Shown here one piece after another: positions 48,736 through 60,882 of a DNA stretch of 64,000 nucleotides (position 1 is its first letter; every line of letters starts with the position of its first letter). The stretch covers positions 191,820 to 255,819 of the forward strand of contig CAJJDO010000033.1 of the NCBI GenBank assembly GCA_905183005.1, read 5' to 3'. Below the pieces are notes generated by a model. It did no database searches, was not told the origin of the DNA, and saw nothing but the letters and a program-made list of their open reading frames with translations. This DNA comes from Paramecium pentaurelia. Taxonomy: Eukaryota > Ciliophora > Oligohymenophorea > Peniculida > Parameciidae. The position numbers were made by a program, and so were the translations under genes.

Positions 48736-49414
48736 TCAAAAATACACTTGGGTTACTTTATTCTCTTTCTTTTATTAGACTGGACTAAAATTAATAAGTC
48801 GCTTGATATTTCTTATTGATTCTTAATATTTTTAATATTGTTTCAATAACTCTAATAATTTTAATGTCTCTTTTTTTGGCATTGTTAATTTATTATTTTC
48901 TATAAGAATAGATATCCATGATGTTATCTATATAAATTAAATTATAAATAATACATTTTCAATTTTGGAAGGTTCATCATTAATGGCTGTTTAAAACACA
49001 GAAATCAATTAATTAACAATTATTATGAGTGTCTCACTACTATAATTTAAATGGGTTGATACGATACTCTTACAACTATAAATTAAATAAATTTAATTAC
49101 ATGGGTGAATAAAATAATTGTTTATATAATTTTGTAAAATCCACATTGTTTTAGTTGTCCCATTAAATTAAAATACCTAAGATTTTATATAAGCAATCAT
49201 CTGACAAATTTTAATTCAATAATTCACTCAGAATGTTTGAACTTGATAAAGTAACATGATTTGGAAATAATTCAAGTATTTAATAAGGTGTTATTTCATT
49301 TATATCAATCTCTTCTACTTTATCTGATTAAAGCTTCTCTTTAATAGCATTTTTGTTTTTGATACTCTTTGGTTTAATTATTATTTCTTCGAATTACAAG
49401 TTTTAGATAATCAT
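48736..49414 (-). CDS. Unrecognised helical protein
   Basis: 208-217 aa. A 25-nt intron at 49076-49100 is needed to keep the frame. A second possible intron at 48928-48954 (27 nt, stopless) would give the smoother sequence IENITSWISILIENNKLTMPK. The protein is mostly helical (ITPYQILELFPNHVTLSSS, DDCLYKILGILIQW, LKLLELLKQYQKYQESIRNI) with a basic C-terminus. No domain is recognised. A nucleolar or helical-repeat protein is possible from the Lys-rich tail, but this is only a guess. Convergent with the CFAP gene, about 90 bp between stops. Confidence 0.6.
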
Positions 49415-50039
49415 TTAACACAAATATAATATTATAAATAATTAATTAACAAAATATAAACCTTGATTAGATCGATAGAAAAATCAAGTAATTAATATTT
49501 AGAAATTTAGAATTAAGAGTATTTCTTCTAGTTTCTATTATTTAAACTATTCTAAAAACATGTAATGTCTATGTTGGAATTACAAAACATTTTAATATAT
49601 CTTTCAATCAAATCTAATTTTGAATTAAAAAGATAAGATAATCAAAGTAGACGAATGATTACTGACATTTAAATGACATATATAATTTTGAAAATAATTA
49701 ATTTTTAATATATATAGAGTAAATAGTAAGAAAAAGGCTTATCAAAGATCTAAAAAATTAAATAGCCTTCTCTTTTGAATAATAAATTATACTATCAAAA
49801 GAGATTATAAAATTGAATTGATCTTGAAGTAGGCTATGATGTTGATGAAAATAATTGAGAGCTTTATTTTGGATTTATAAATATTGATATATATTATTTA
49901 AGGGAAATTAAAATTAAATTGAAGAGTTAAACAGTAAAATATGTTTGAAAATCCTATTATATGCAGATATATCAATAAATTAGAGATAGTGATTATTTTA
50001 AATGAATAAATTATATTAATTCTCAATATAAATAAATTA
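49415..50039. other. Divergent intergenic region
   Basis: About 625 bp, AT-rich, between divergent starts. It contains a perfect 10-bp inverted repeat (49769-49778 with 49795-49804, 16-nt loop). No coding frame supported. Confidence 0.5.
49769..49804. repeat. 10-bp inverted repeat, 16-nt loop
   Basis: TCTCTTTTGA at 49769-49778 pairs with TCAAAAGAGA at 49795-49804. It could form a stable hairpin in RNA from either strand. Role unknown. Confidence 0.45.
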
Positions 50040-51148
50040 ATGAGTGGTCTTTACAATTAGTTTGATCTCAATAACTTCTTGCCAGCAGTTTATGTAGTGG
50101 AAGCTGCACCATTGTGTTCCATTATAGAAAATTAAGTTAGATCTGAGAAAGTTGGAGACTAAGATCCAAGGATTTATACTGTGTACAATCAAAGCAAAGA
50201 TAGAATCACTTAATAAACCAATTTAGTAGATAAGATTGCCAGATTCGTTAAAGAAGATGAAGAGAAAGAAGAAGATCCAGATCAATCAGCTGAAGTGTAG
50301 ACTAGATACTTTAATCTCGATAGTATTGATGTACTCTCAAAAGGAGTATGTAGAAGATGCAAAAAAGTAATTGGTAGTGATAACCAAAGCCTGGCCATTT
50401 TGAAAAATGGTGTGTTGAAGACATTGCTGAATCTAAAGTGACTTGTCGATTTTGTTTGGGAGATCATTATTATTTAAAATGCCCTAATAGTTTGTGTTTC
50501 AAGTGCAACCAAGCTGGACACATGGCAAAGGATTGTGATGTTGAGGGCTACAAATGTCATAGATGCAATAAAAAGGGACATAAATCTAAAGATTGTAATG
50601 TTATCATTATAGATGATGAGAATGTATTTGAAAAGGATAAGCAAAGACTAAAGGATCTTTTATGTCTAAATTGCAAAGAGAGAGGACATTTGAATTGTTT
50701 TTCAAAAGGATATAAAAAATATGATCTATTATATTGCGAAGGGAAGGAGTAAAGAGAAAGAGAAAAAATGAATAGAATGGATTATTCTTAAAAAAATAAA
50801 CATAATCATGAACATTAACATTAACATCATCATGTACATTAACATCATCATCATTAAAATAATCATTAACATCAACATCATCATTAAAATTAACATTAAA
50901 ATAATCATTAACATTAACATCATAATGAAAATTAATATGAACATTAATATAAATAAAAACATTAGAAAGAATAAATCTAAAATCTACCACATATAACCAA
51001 AAAAACAATATAAAAATATCATTAATAAGATTCACCATCAAAATATTCAATTTGGTCTGAAGAATCTCCAAATGCTAAAAGGATGTAAAATAATAAATAA
51101 AGAAAAAATAAGAAAAAATAGAAAAAATATTTTAAATAATTTAATTGA
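50040..51148 (+). CDS. Five zinc-knuckle protein, AIR1/AIR2/ZCCHC7-like
   Basis: 361 aa, one intron at 50367-50389, which falls within the first knuckle. Zinc knuckles in order: CRRCKKPGHFEKWC, CRFCLGDHYYLKC, CFKCNQAGHMAKDC, CHRCNKKGHKSKDC and CLNCKERGHLNC. Five consecutive CCHC knuckles in the middle of a protein this size is the layout of yeast Air1/Air2 and human ZCCHC7, RNA-binding subunits of the TRAMP complex that feeds nuclear RNA to the exosome. The tail (from about residue 245) is an unusual His/Gln/Asn-rich stretch from CAT and TAA codons, then a basic end. Other CCHC proteins have similar knuckles, so the orthology is probable, not proven. Stop to next start is 10 nt. Confidence 0.85.
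50810..50945 (+). repeat. CAT/TAA low-complexity tract coding for His/Gln
   Basis: Irregular repeats of CAT, TAA and AAT trinucleotides within the zinc-knuckle gene. On the opposite strand the tract gives long Asp/Val/Asn or Met/Leu reading frames that are not genes. Confidence 0.7.
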
Positions 51149-51158
51149 TTATATTATT

Positions 51159-52638
51159 ATGTTTAATAATCCTTAAGAATATGCCGCATAAAAAAAAGAA
51201 GCCTTTCGATCTGAAATCCGTAGAATGGATAGAGAAAGAATATTTAATTAAAAAAGGATTTTAATTAGTTAACAAAATGAAATGACAGAAAAAGATGATT
51301 TAGAATTAACAAACTTAATACCATTAATTTAATAATCATAATTGAATTAGAATATTTAAGAATTAAAATAACTTCATCTTTTTGCATTTAATTGTGTATC
51401 TGGCAATAATACTAATTAAATTACATAGAATCAGGAATTCTTAATTACAAATAATTATTTATAACACAGCATTCCAAGTTTAATGATAAAAGAAGTTCAA
51501 TGTGATGTTATTAGAACTTTAGCTAATTCTTGTAATCATAAAATGTTTTTATAATAATAACCTTAATATTTAATCCAATCTTTAGAAATTTCATATCAAC
51601 TATTGTTAACATTAACAGAATCCTAAGATATAAGTGATGTATTGATTATAATAATTTTATAGATTCTTATATACTTAGGAAACATTGCAAATAAATGGCC
51701 TGAAATCTGTTAATATTTAGTTAAATCTTTTGATCGATTATTAGAATTAAGTGTATCAGCTGATAGTAATCTATATAGAAATATTTGTTTTTGTATGCAT
51801 AATATATGTTATATTATGGATAATCATAATTTAAACAGCAAAGATGTAATTAATATTATTATATTTAAATTAGAGAATTATATGTTTAAAAATTTTAGAT
51901 TAAGGAGTTAACAGAAATGATTGTGATATGTTATAAAATGAAATATTGCATCCATTAACTGTATTATATGCATAAGATGAAGAAATTGATAAGTACTTGA
52001 TAAGTTCAAAAATAGTATAATATGTATTTTCAACTTTAAAAGGAGAATTTGAAGAAACAACTTTGTAAGTTTTGAAATAGTTTTCATTAACAGAATCTAA
52101 AAGTTTTTCTAATGTAATTATATGATTATATTTTATAAAGTTTCTGATTGAATAAGATATTTTAGATGTTGCTTTAGAATATAGTAACAATAGAAAAAAA
52201 TAAATAAGAAAATTGTCTTTCTTAATTGTTATCAACCTAGCTTATAATGATAGTTAAATTTCAAATAAAATTGTTAAACATAAAATAATAAATAGAATTA
52301 TTAATGGATTAATTGCTTCAGTTTTGTAGGAAAAATAAAATTGCATCCAAGTCATTTAAAATCTTCAAAAGACTGGAGATAATGCAGTCTTTTAGACATT
52401 GATAGAATTAGGAACAATTGAAATTATAGGAAACTTTATAGATGAGGTTGATACAGTAATATTAAAGATCTTTGTAGATACTCTTTGTAGATTTTTGAAT
52501 TATGCAAAAGAAGTTTAATAGAATAAAATTATTGAGGATATTAAGAAGATTAAACCAAAATTAGAATTAATATATAATGAAAACAAAGATCCCAAATTTT
52601 AAGATCTATTTCAATTGTTTTTGTAGCTATTATAATGA
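51159..52638 (+). CDS. Importin-alpha-like armadillo protein
   Basis: 466 aa from four exons (introns 51639-51662, 51846-51873, 52114-52140). The N-terminus has a basic segment that resembles the importin-beta-binding domain (KKEAFRSEIRRMDRERIFNQKR is split here as KKEAFRSEIRRM and DRERIFNQKR). The rest is helical with ARM-like units (VIRTLANSCNH, ILIYLGNIANKWPEI, RKLSFLIVINLAYND, VDTLCRFLNYAKEV). Importin alpha carries cargo with a nuclear localisation signal into nuclei; ciliates have several divergent members for the two nuclei. The ARM helices are divergent and the Trp-Asn ladder is poorly kept (only a few W/N), so a different ARM protein is possible. The first intron is stopless. Confidence 0.65.
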
Positions 52639-52719
52639 ATATTATATTTTATAAAATAATATTAAAAAGTAAAATGATCTTTCCGTTCATAAGAAAATAC
52701 ATGATAATATGTTCAATAC

Positions 52720-52793
52720 GCCCGGATAGCTCAGCTTGGTAGAGCGAGAGACTCTTAATCTCTAGGTCCAGGGATCGAGACCCTGTTCGGGCG
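52720..52793 (+). tRNA. tRNA-Lys (anticodon CTT)
   Basis: Full 74-nt cloverleaf with discriminator G. The acceptor stem GCCCGGA pairs with TTCGGGC (one G-T). D arm GCTC/GAGC, anticodon stem AGAGA/TCTCT with loop CTCTTAA giving anticodon CTT at 52754-52756, and a T arm with TCGAG. The A and B boxes of the internal promoter are intact (TAGCTCAGCTTGG and GATCGAGACCC). No intron. The sequence is close to standard eukaryotic nuclear tRNA-Lys. Confidence 0.97.
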
Positions 52794-52797
52794 TAAA

Positions 52798-52804
52798 TTT
52801 TTTT
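52798..52804 (+). terminator. RNA polymerase III T-run terminator
   Basis: Seven T residues five nucleotides after the tRNA-Lys 3' end. Confidence 0.85.
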
Positions 52805-52901
52805 ATTTTTAATAATTAATTAATTAATTTTTTATTTAATTAATTTATAGATTAAAGTAATAGATCTAATTAAAATTGAATAGAAATTATAATCAAATTA
52901 A

Positions 52902-53468
52902 TCATACTATTGAATATGATGAATAATGGAAATATTTAATTTAGTAACTTAAAAAAAAATATAGTAGGTAATGGATTAAACAATTTAAATAAAGAATGAA
53001 ATTAAAATAATCTTAGAGAAAGGGATTAGGATTACAAATTATAATTGAATGGACTATTATATAAAAATAATAATAATGTAAGAATCTGTTCTTTCTATTC
53101 ATATAAAATTATTTGTAAAACTTCTGAATTTCTGTATCATTTGGAACATTCTTCATTTTTACTCTTAATAATTTTTTAGCTAAAGTAATTAAAAGTTAAA
53201 GGAAATTGATTTGAGAATTTACTTTTTAAATACTATTAAAAGCAATAAAACTATTATAAATAACAATTTCTTAGATTTCTGTCTATAAAACACCATTGAA
53301 AATTGCAAGAGAAGAATAAACACTATTATGAATCTCATAAAGGAGGATATTTTTATACTTATTTAATGTAGTGTTATATATAAGATATCCTTTTTTTAAT
53401 AATTGGATATAAATTTGATAACTATTATTTAAATTTGGTAATATAAATAATAGATATTAAATAAACAT
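52902..53468 (-). CDS. Unrecognised protein, C-terminus uncertain
   Basis: 188 aa, single exon from ATG 53468. The N-terminus is hydrophobic (MFIQYLLFILPN). The middle reads like a real protein (KYKNILLYEIHNSVYSSLAIFNGVLQ, QEIVIYNSFIAFNSI, LITLAKKLLRVKMKNVPND) with Gln from TAA/TAG. After about residue 125 the sequence becomes Tyr/His/Phe-rich and hydrophobic and overlaps a plus-strand frame with better composition (about 52870-53127), so the true end may be earlier through an intron I could not find. No family recognised. Confidence 0.5.
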
Positions 53469-53547
53469 AAATTTGAAATAAAAGATTAGAAAATAAGGCT
53501 AATGTTAATTATTAATATAATTATATAAAAATAATAAAAATAATTAA

Positions 53548-54531
53548 ATGAGTAAAAATAAAAGTAAAGAATAAGTTAATAACTCCTAAGCTAACATCTC
53601 AAAAAATGGTTCTTAAGCATAACTTAATTAATCGAAATCTTAATCTTCAATTAATAATTAATCTGTTTTGAATTAGTCTCTTAAAGATGAACTTAATAAA
53701 TCAAAAACTAATGAATAAGTTTAATAAGAGAATCATGAAGATAAATTAAATTAATCTTAATAGAATAAGAATTATACTATTTCAGCAAAGTCATGGGATT
53801 TAAATTAACATGAAGTTAAATTTTTAAATGACCTTTATGGAGAAATCTAAGAGGCATAATTACTAGCTGAAGGATTATAAGATGAAAATAAATTTGAGAA
53901 TGAATAAATTGAATTAGCTTAAAAGGATATTAATACTGTATAAAATGTTATAGAAATGTTGAAAGAAGAGAGTGATAAAGAGGATGATATAAGATTTGCA
54001 ATAGATAATGCTTTATTAAATTTGGCTACAACAAAAAGAAAGACTGAAGATGAAAATGATAAATTAAGAGATTTAGTAAGATAAAGAAATGCTTAACTTA
54101 GGATGTTAGTAATAAAAGTTAAAGATTAAGATCAATAATTAAAATAGAAAGATGAATAAATTAAAAGATTAGAATAATAAGTTTAATAATAAGGTCAAAC
54201 ATTAAGATAGTATATTATCATAATTAAATTTAGATTATAAAATAAAGTAGAAGATGAATATAGAATAAAAGTGGTTTAAGAATAATTAAGGAAACCAAGA
54301 GAAAATAAATTATTTGATGAATCTAAATTTGTGGATGTTAACGCTAAAGATGATCCTTTTGATTTTTGGTAGAATAATGCTATTAGAGAGTATCCAGGAG
54401 AACCTAAAAAATTAAATGATGTTGTTTAAAAAAAAACATTGTGGGTTGCTTAAAAAGAAGATGAGAAATTGAATAAATTTGAATATTCAAAAATGCCTAA
54501 GTCTAATGAATCAAATTTTTGGGGGAAATGA
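53548..54531 (+). CDS. Coiled-coil protein
   Basis: 319 or 327 aa. The N-terminal 85 residues are Ser/Asn/Gln-rich and probably disordered. Residues 90-240 form a coiled coil (EVKFLNDLYGEIQEAQLLAE, then LRDLVRQRNAQLRML, then KDEQIKRLEQQVQQQGQ). The C-terminus is compact with FDFWQNNAIREYPGEP and ends NFWGK. A 24-nt GT..AG segment at 54210-54233 within the coiled coil is in frame and stopless; splicing gives the smoother TLRQLQNKVEDEYR. No family is recognised; basal body or cytoskeletal proteins often look like this, but that is a guess. Confidence 0.75.
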
Positions 54532-54648
54532 TTAATTAATTAGATTATTTACTTAAATTAGTATTTATGATTTATAGAGGTTGATAATTTGAAAAATAAA
54601 TAAAAATTATACAACCTACATATAGAATTTGATATGAGAATAATCTCA

Positions 54649-55533
54649 TCATTATTATTTTTTACTTTTAGAAATACCATAATTTCTTTCTAAATAATCT
54701 ATAGTGGGAGTGGTAAGAAGAGCTTAACAAAAGTAAGCTATAATTCTTGCTTACCATCCTGCATATAAACCTGCAAGACCATAATTTTAATAGACAATCT
54801 TAAAAGACTAATACAAAGAGATTTTTCTATAATTTTAGTTTTCTTCCATTTAAACTAAAGTTTTGATTGTATCAAAGGGATGCACTGATTTAAATTATTA
54901 ATCATACCTGCTAAAATGTTCAGAATACTACTCAATGTTGAAGCAATCAATGAATTAACTATTGATAATGGTTGTCCAGGGTCTGCTTTTAATGCATAAC
55001 GGACTTTATGATCCCAATATAAATAGTTTGTCCATGAAACAACTTATCTTGTTGTTTGAATTCTAAAACCTACATAAATAGATTCAAATGTAATGTATTT
55101 AAGATAACCAAACCCTGTAGCCATAGAAGTCATCTTCAAAGTTTTCAATCTTTCAAAAGGTGTAATTATACAACTTTCAAATAATCCAATTGAAGCTCCT
55201 GTGATTATTTTATTTATTGATTAATTATGGATATGATCATTCAGCATGGAAGGAATGAATATCATCATAGGCCATCTATAGTATTGCTTAACCATGTTTC
55301 TCAAAAAGCTAGGATAAAAGCCATCATATAATCCTATCAATCCTCTTGCTCCTTTGATATCTAAGTAACTCTAAAGTCTCAATCTATTATTATACTTATA
55401 TATAAGTTATTCCTTGTTTAGATTGTTTATAGGTCTTTATTCTATCAAGTACATGTTCTAAAGGCATTGTTAATGCAACTCTAAATGCTCCGATTACTTA
55501 GGTTTCAATTAAGGCTTTAATGTAATCTCCCAT
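54649..55533 (-). CDS. Mitochondrial carrier (SLC25) family protein
   Basis: 278 aa, introns 54885-54907 and 55371-55395. Three repeats each carry the carrier signature P-x-[DE]-x2-[KR]-x-[KR]: MPLEHVLDRIKT, TPFERLKTLKM and HPFDTIKTLVQ. The half-signature glycine motifs (GLIGLYDGFYPSFLRN and GLAGLYAGWQARII) follow the first and third. Six membrane helices are expected. Such carriers exchange metabolites across the inner mitochondrial membrane; the substrate cannot be read from these motifs. The second intron sits directly before the third signature. Normal length for the family. Confidence 0.92.
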
Positions 55534-55713
55534 AAATGAAAGAAGGTTAATTCTTTAAAAAAAATTTTAACTATGGATCAGATTAATTTAGCTTTTATAT
55601 GAAACTAAGTAATCAGAAAAAAGTGAGACTTTCTGAAAGTGCTTTAGATAAATACTCAATAATTAACACTATTGTAATACAAGACTCATATAATAATTTA
55701 ATAAATTATAAAT

Positions 55714-58700
55714 ATGTTCTTGCTCATTTATATTTATAATGCATTTGCCCTTTAAGATTGCTAATAATAATATTTAGATTGTTTTAATCAGGTAAATTGT
55801 ATTATAAAAGACTGTGAAGCATTGTTATTTGTATAAACTGCCTGGAACTTTGAAAATATTACTATGACAAATGTTGTCTTTAGCATTGTAAATCATTAAT
55901 CTTCAGTTGAAAAATATTCATTAATAAGCTAAATTATGACTATATAATCTTCAACATTTTAATAAAATATCGGTGAGAATTTAGTAGATTTAGCATTTCA
56001 AGGATAATAAATAGTATTCTAAGATGTAGTATTTGTATATTTTGAAAAAGTTTAATTTAAAGCAGAAAACTTATTATTGTAGGATGTCAGAATGAATACA
56101 AATCTTCTAATGATTTATTCTAATTATGTTGAATTGGAACATTCTATAATATAATGTCATATATAAAAATGTCTTGGAGAAGATTGCTTATGTAATCAAG
56201 GCTATTGTAATTCAAGTTCAATTAAAGATATTAAATCTTTTTAGAGAATTCCTATTGATTTAGATGATAATTTCACTCTTGGAATTGCTTCAAATGAAGT
56301 ATATCTATAGAATACATCATTATATGGAAGTAGTATTGGTATTTATGCCAATTAATCTAATATAACAATAGATTCAAAGTCTTTAGTTTATACAACTGGT
56401 TTAGGATGTAAAGAATAATAAGGATATGGTTGTGGTTTCTATGATTGGATGCTTTCATATACTCTTAAATGTGGATCATCTGGAGGAAGCTATGGTGGTT
56501 TTGGTGGAAGACCAACATCAGAAGTGAATGATTTTAATGAATAATGTCAAAAACTAATACCAAGATAAGTTTATGGAAATCCTTTCAATCCCTTATTTGA
56601 AGGTTCTGGTGGAGGAGGCAATTACTTTGGAGGATATGGAGGAGGTGTTATCTACTTTTAAAGTGTTAACATTATAATAGATGGAGTTATATAAGCTGAT
56701 GGTGGATCATCTTAGAGAGATGATTCTATTATTTATGGTGGAGGTTCAGGTGGATCAATTTAATTAAGAGGAAAATTGTATGGAAGAGGAATTGTGTCAG
56801 CTGAAGGGGGTTAAGGTTCTAAAATTAGTGGAGCAGGAAGTGGAGGTAGAATATTTCTAGAGGATCCCATGAATCATAATTTATAAATTAGAGCAGGGAT
56901 AAAATCTTTATAAGGAACAATATATTATAATGAATGTCCTTAAGGTTATGGAATAGATAAAAGAAATTCAAAATGTACTTAATGTCCTTCAGGATTTTAT
57001 ACTTATTTATCTAGTGTTGGAGAATGTAAAAGATGCATTAATTATGATGAAGATGTTAATAAGTATGAATTATCTATTAGTCCTATATGTAAAATTTAAT
57101 CTTGCAAACCAGGAAAAATCCTAGATAAATAATAATGTGTTGTTTATAATTTTGTAAGATAATCTGGAGGTGAAGTTGTACTTTTTAGTATTATTTTCTT
57201 TATTGGTTTATTGGTCATTAATTTCATTGTATTCCTTTGTTTACAATAGAGAACTTCTAATAACAAAGTGAATAACTCTACAATATTATCATTAACAGAA
57301 ATTCAAGAGAATCCAAATCTATATGAAGCAGCATCTGAAGATCCCCAATTTTTACCTGAAGATCTTCCGTACTATGTTAAAAGACTTTATGTTTAAGGTA
57401 ATAATACTCCAAATACTCCTTGGCATTTACCTCCTCATACCTAATTAGATTAATATTATATAAATAATATAGTTGAAAATATTAACTCTATTGGGAAATA
57501 TTCAAATATTTAAAAAGTTTCTTTATTGTTATTAAAAATATGGTATTTTCCTTTTTACTTTATATTATTAAAGTACTATTAAAAGAAGAAATCTTAGCAA
57601 ATATTAAGTTTTATGTAAAAAAATAATAAATTTAATATTTATTGTCTCAAAATATCTTATAGTTCAGATTACACTTTAGCATATATTGATGTTTTAAATT
57701 ATAATAATAATATATTAGATTGGAATAAATCAACTTAATTTCCAATATCTTTAGTTTTATAAGGTGATGGTGATTTCTTATTTCCTTGGTAAATCAATTT
57801 AAAAGATCCTTTAGTAAAATCAATGAAGATGTCATTTGAGAAATAGAAGATTTTTATGCCAATAGATGATGAAGATTCAAATGAATTAATATCTGAAAAT
57901 GATGAAGAGGAAATACGTACATTTGATGAATTTATATCAAAATTTAACTTATTAATGTTATAGATAGATACAAGAAAGGGAAATGCTGAATTTATTAAGA
58001 ATTGTTTTTCTTTATTTGAATTTATAGATGAAAGTAATAGTGAGATTTTTAACAAAAAATAAATATTATTAGATATATGTTTTCATATTTTAGGAATTCA
58101 ATAATCATCTTTAATTATATTGACTACATAAAAACTTCTTGATTTTTAATAAACTTTAAGAGAACTTCATTATATTGTAAATTATAAATCAGAATACTAG
58201 ATTAAAGTATCAGTCAACTTTGAAAAATAAGATTTTAATGTAAAGAGATATTATGATAATTAAATAATAATAAATACAATAAATGATATAAATAAATAAA
58301 TAACAACATATTAAAGATATGAAGAAGACAAAGAAGAATTAAATAATTTAAAAATGTAAATGTAAAGAAAAATAGAAGCTGATGGAATACTTACACCATT
58401 AATAACTTAAAAATTGGATTTAGAAGAAGAAGAGGATAATAATTTATAAAAAATTAATAAATGTAATATGTGGTGGCTTAGAATTAAAAGAGCTATCACA
58501 ATAACATTTGCTTACTTTTTACGTTATCGAGATTTTAAAAATGAAAGAATGTTAACTTCAGTTTTGGTCATTTTATGCATAATTTAAATTCCTCTTTATG
58601 TTATATACTTATTAGAATTAATAGTTGATGTTTTAGATAAAGCTATTTTAGAATAAAAATACATATATCATTTATAAGTTGTTGAGACTATAGTTTAAAT

Positions 58701-59002
58701 ATCTTTATTTCCATTCTCATAGCTTATAACTGAATTAGTATTGGTGATTTGGGTAAGAGTATTATATTTATATGTAGTTATTGAATCCTTAAAAAAAATA
58801 TTTTGGTAAGAACTTTTTAATATTTAATTTCTGTTCCACTATTAATGATATGATATTATCATTGTTTGCCATAATAGAATTTGCAATAATAACAATCTAA
58901 AATTTAGATTCAGAATATTATTTCTTTGCATCAATAAAGTTAATTCTATTTCTGATCCAAATTCTATAAGGATATTTAGGGACTAAATATTTAACTCTTT
59001 GA
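55714..59002 (+). CDS. Multi-TM protein with Gly-rich extracellular domain
   Basis: 1087 aa, one intron at 58753-58777 (25 nt) near the 3' end. A signal peptide (MFLLIYIYNAFALQ) is followed by about 380 extracellular residues with a striking Gly-rich region (GSSGGSYGGFGGRPT, GSGGGGNYFGGYGGG, GGGSGGS) like plant and ciliate surface proteins. A Cys-rich EGF/TNFR-like segment (CPSGFYTY, CKRC) comes next. A first membrane helix follows (VVLFSIIFFIGLLVINFIVF). A long cytoplasmic acidic region precedes about four more helices near the C-terminus (TSVLVILCIIQIPLYVIYLL and others). The family is known in ciliates but its function is not, as far as I can tell. The intron brings the last two helices into frame. 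Confidence 0.8.
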
Positions 59003-59086
59003 AAATATTATCAAATATATATATAAATTATATTATTATAATTCTAGATAATATGTAATATTTCCATTAATTTAAATTAAAAAATA

Positions 59087-60663
59087 ATGCAAATAGAACC
59101 TTACATTAATACAGTGTTGAAAATACAAGATAATAGTACTCTAACTGATGCAAAACTTAATCGAAGAAAGCATTAGAATATAGTATATGAAAATGATGGA
59201 CTCACTGCAAAATACTCACCAAACCCAGAAACACATGAATATGTATGCTTTTAAACAGAAAAAGCTATCACTTCCTCATTTTATTACTTTGAAGTTAAAA
59301 TCCTAAAAAAAGAAAATGCTAAAAAGTAATCATAATTAATAAATTTAGTATTATATCTATTGGCTTAGCTTTTGATAATTATCAAACAAACAAACCTTTA
59401 GGTATTATTGGTGGAAGTATAGGATACTATTCTGATGGAAAAGTAATTCTTAAAAAACAAGAAATTGATTTGAAATTGAATCAATACAAATAAGATGATA
59501 TTATTGGATGTGGAATTCATAAATCAGAAGTCTTCTTTACACATAATGGAATTCGTAGTTTACAAACAGTTAAAATTGATTTTAAAGAACCATTATATCC
59601 AACAGTAGTGTGTGGAGATGTTGTAGCTTTACGTTTCAACTTAGGAGCTAGTCCAATGATATTTGATTATTAGAAAATGTTATAGAAGGAGAAGAATGAA
59701 ATCATTTAAGAGATTGATAAATAAGATGTTTCTCCTTATAGTCTACATCTAATTATTTAAGAGTATTTATGGAGTTAAGGATACTTAAATTCTTTGAAAT
59801 AATTTGAAAGAGAAAGTTCTCTTCAAGAAAATGAAAATATGAGATTAGAAAAAAAACCAGAAGAAATGAATTATGAAGAAGAATAATAATGTGATGGTGA
59901 TTTAAAACGCAAACAAAGTCTATAAATGACACCTATGTCTGCATTACAAAGAAAATTAAGTGGATTATAAAGTCCTAACTTTTAATAAATATCATCAATC
60001 GAAAGAAAAGTCAGTGGCTTTTATTTAGATGAATAGGAAAATAATAATGAACTTAATTAAATAGCTGAATAAGCATTCTTAAAAGATCAATTAGTTAATT
60101 AAGAAAGAATAAGTATATTTGTTATTTATATCAGAAATTCAAAAACTTATTCGAGAAGGTAAAATTGGTGAAGTTATTGATATTCTACTTGATATGATGC
60201 CAGGATTTTTATAAAAAGAGGGAATCCAATAAACCTTATATGCCTAATACTTTATTGAATTATGTAGTCTATAAATCATATTATTAGTGAAAAAGGACAA
60301 AGTCTAAGAGGCTATAGTATTGGGATAAATTCATTTGAGCCAGAATTTATAGTATCAAGTAGAATGCGTTGACGAAAAGTTGAACCCTATCAAAATTAAA
60401 ATAGAAAGTATTTTGGGTTTGATATGTTACGATGATATTGGAGTTAGTGCTTTGAAAGGACTCATCAGTTAGTAGTAAAGAGAAAGGGTTTGTGATTATA
60501 TCAATAGAAGTTTGTTAAGTAATTATGGAATCAAATTATTTAAGTTGAGTTGGGATATGAGGATGAATCAGCATTAGAAATCTGTCTTAAATAGTTAATT
60601 TAGGTTTGCGGTCAAAATTAATAAAGAGGATTGCTAGGAGGACATTCAGTCTAATTTTTATGA
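59087..60663 (+). CDS. RanBP9/RanBP10 (Gid1)-like SPRY-LisH-CTLH-CRA protein
   Basis: 501 aa, introns 59326-59348, 60113-60134 and 60519-60544. SPRY domain at about residues 30-200 (YFEVKILKKE, ISIGLAF, GYYSDGKVI, GCGIHKSEVFFTHNG). LisH at about residue 225 (LHLIIQEYLWSQGYLNSLKQF). CTLH follows (LIREGKIGEVIDILLDMMPGF). A CRA domain closes it (ILGLICYDDIG, then ESALEICLKQLIQVCGQN). This is the core layout of the scaffold subunit of the GID/CTLH ubiquitin ligase. The last intron is essential: without it the frame reads through into the next gene. A Ser/Gln linker separates LisH from CTLH, as in other members. Confidence 0.93.
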
Positions 60664-60882
60664 TTAATATAATTTATTTTATCTAAAAATTGATACTTAA
60701 GAGTATTATTTTTAAAATACAATTGTTTTTAAATAATTAAGTTTATTTTAATTTTCCAAGCATTTTTATTTACTAAGTGACAATTACAATGGTAGTTCTT
60801 CAAAATTATCATAGTTTGACTTTTTGACTGTTAATTAAAAACTTGTTAAATTAAATATTATTTAATATAATAAAAATATATT

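Noticed and set aside
50607..51071. Long minus-strand frame rich in Asp, Val and Asn
   Set aside because: Antisense shadow of the CAT/TAA repeat in the zinc-knuckle gene; composition is that of a simple repeat.
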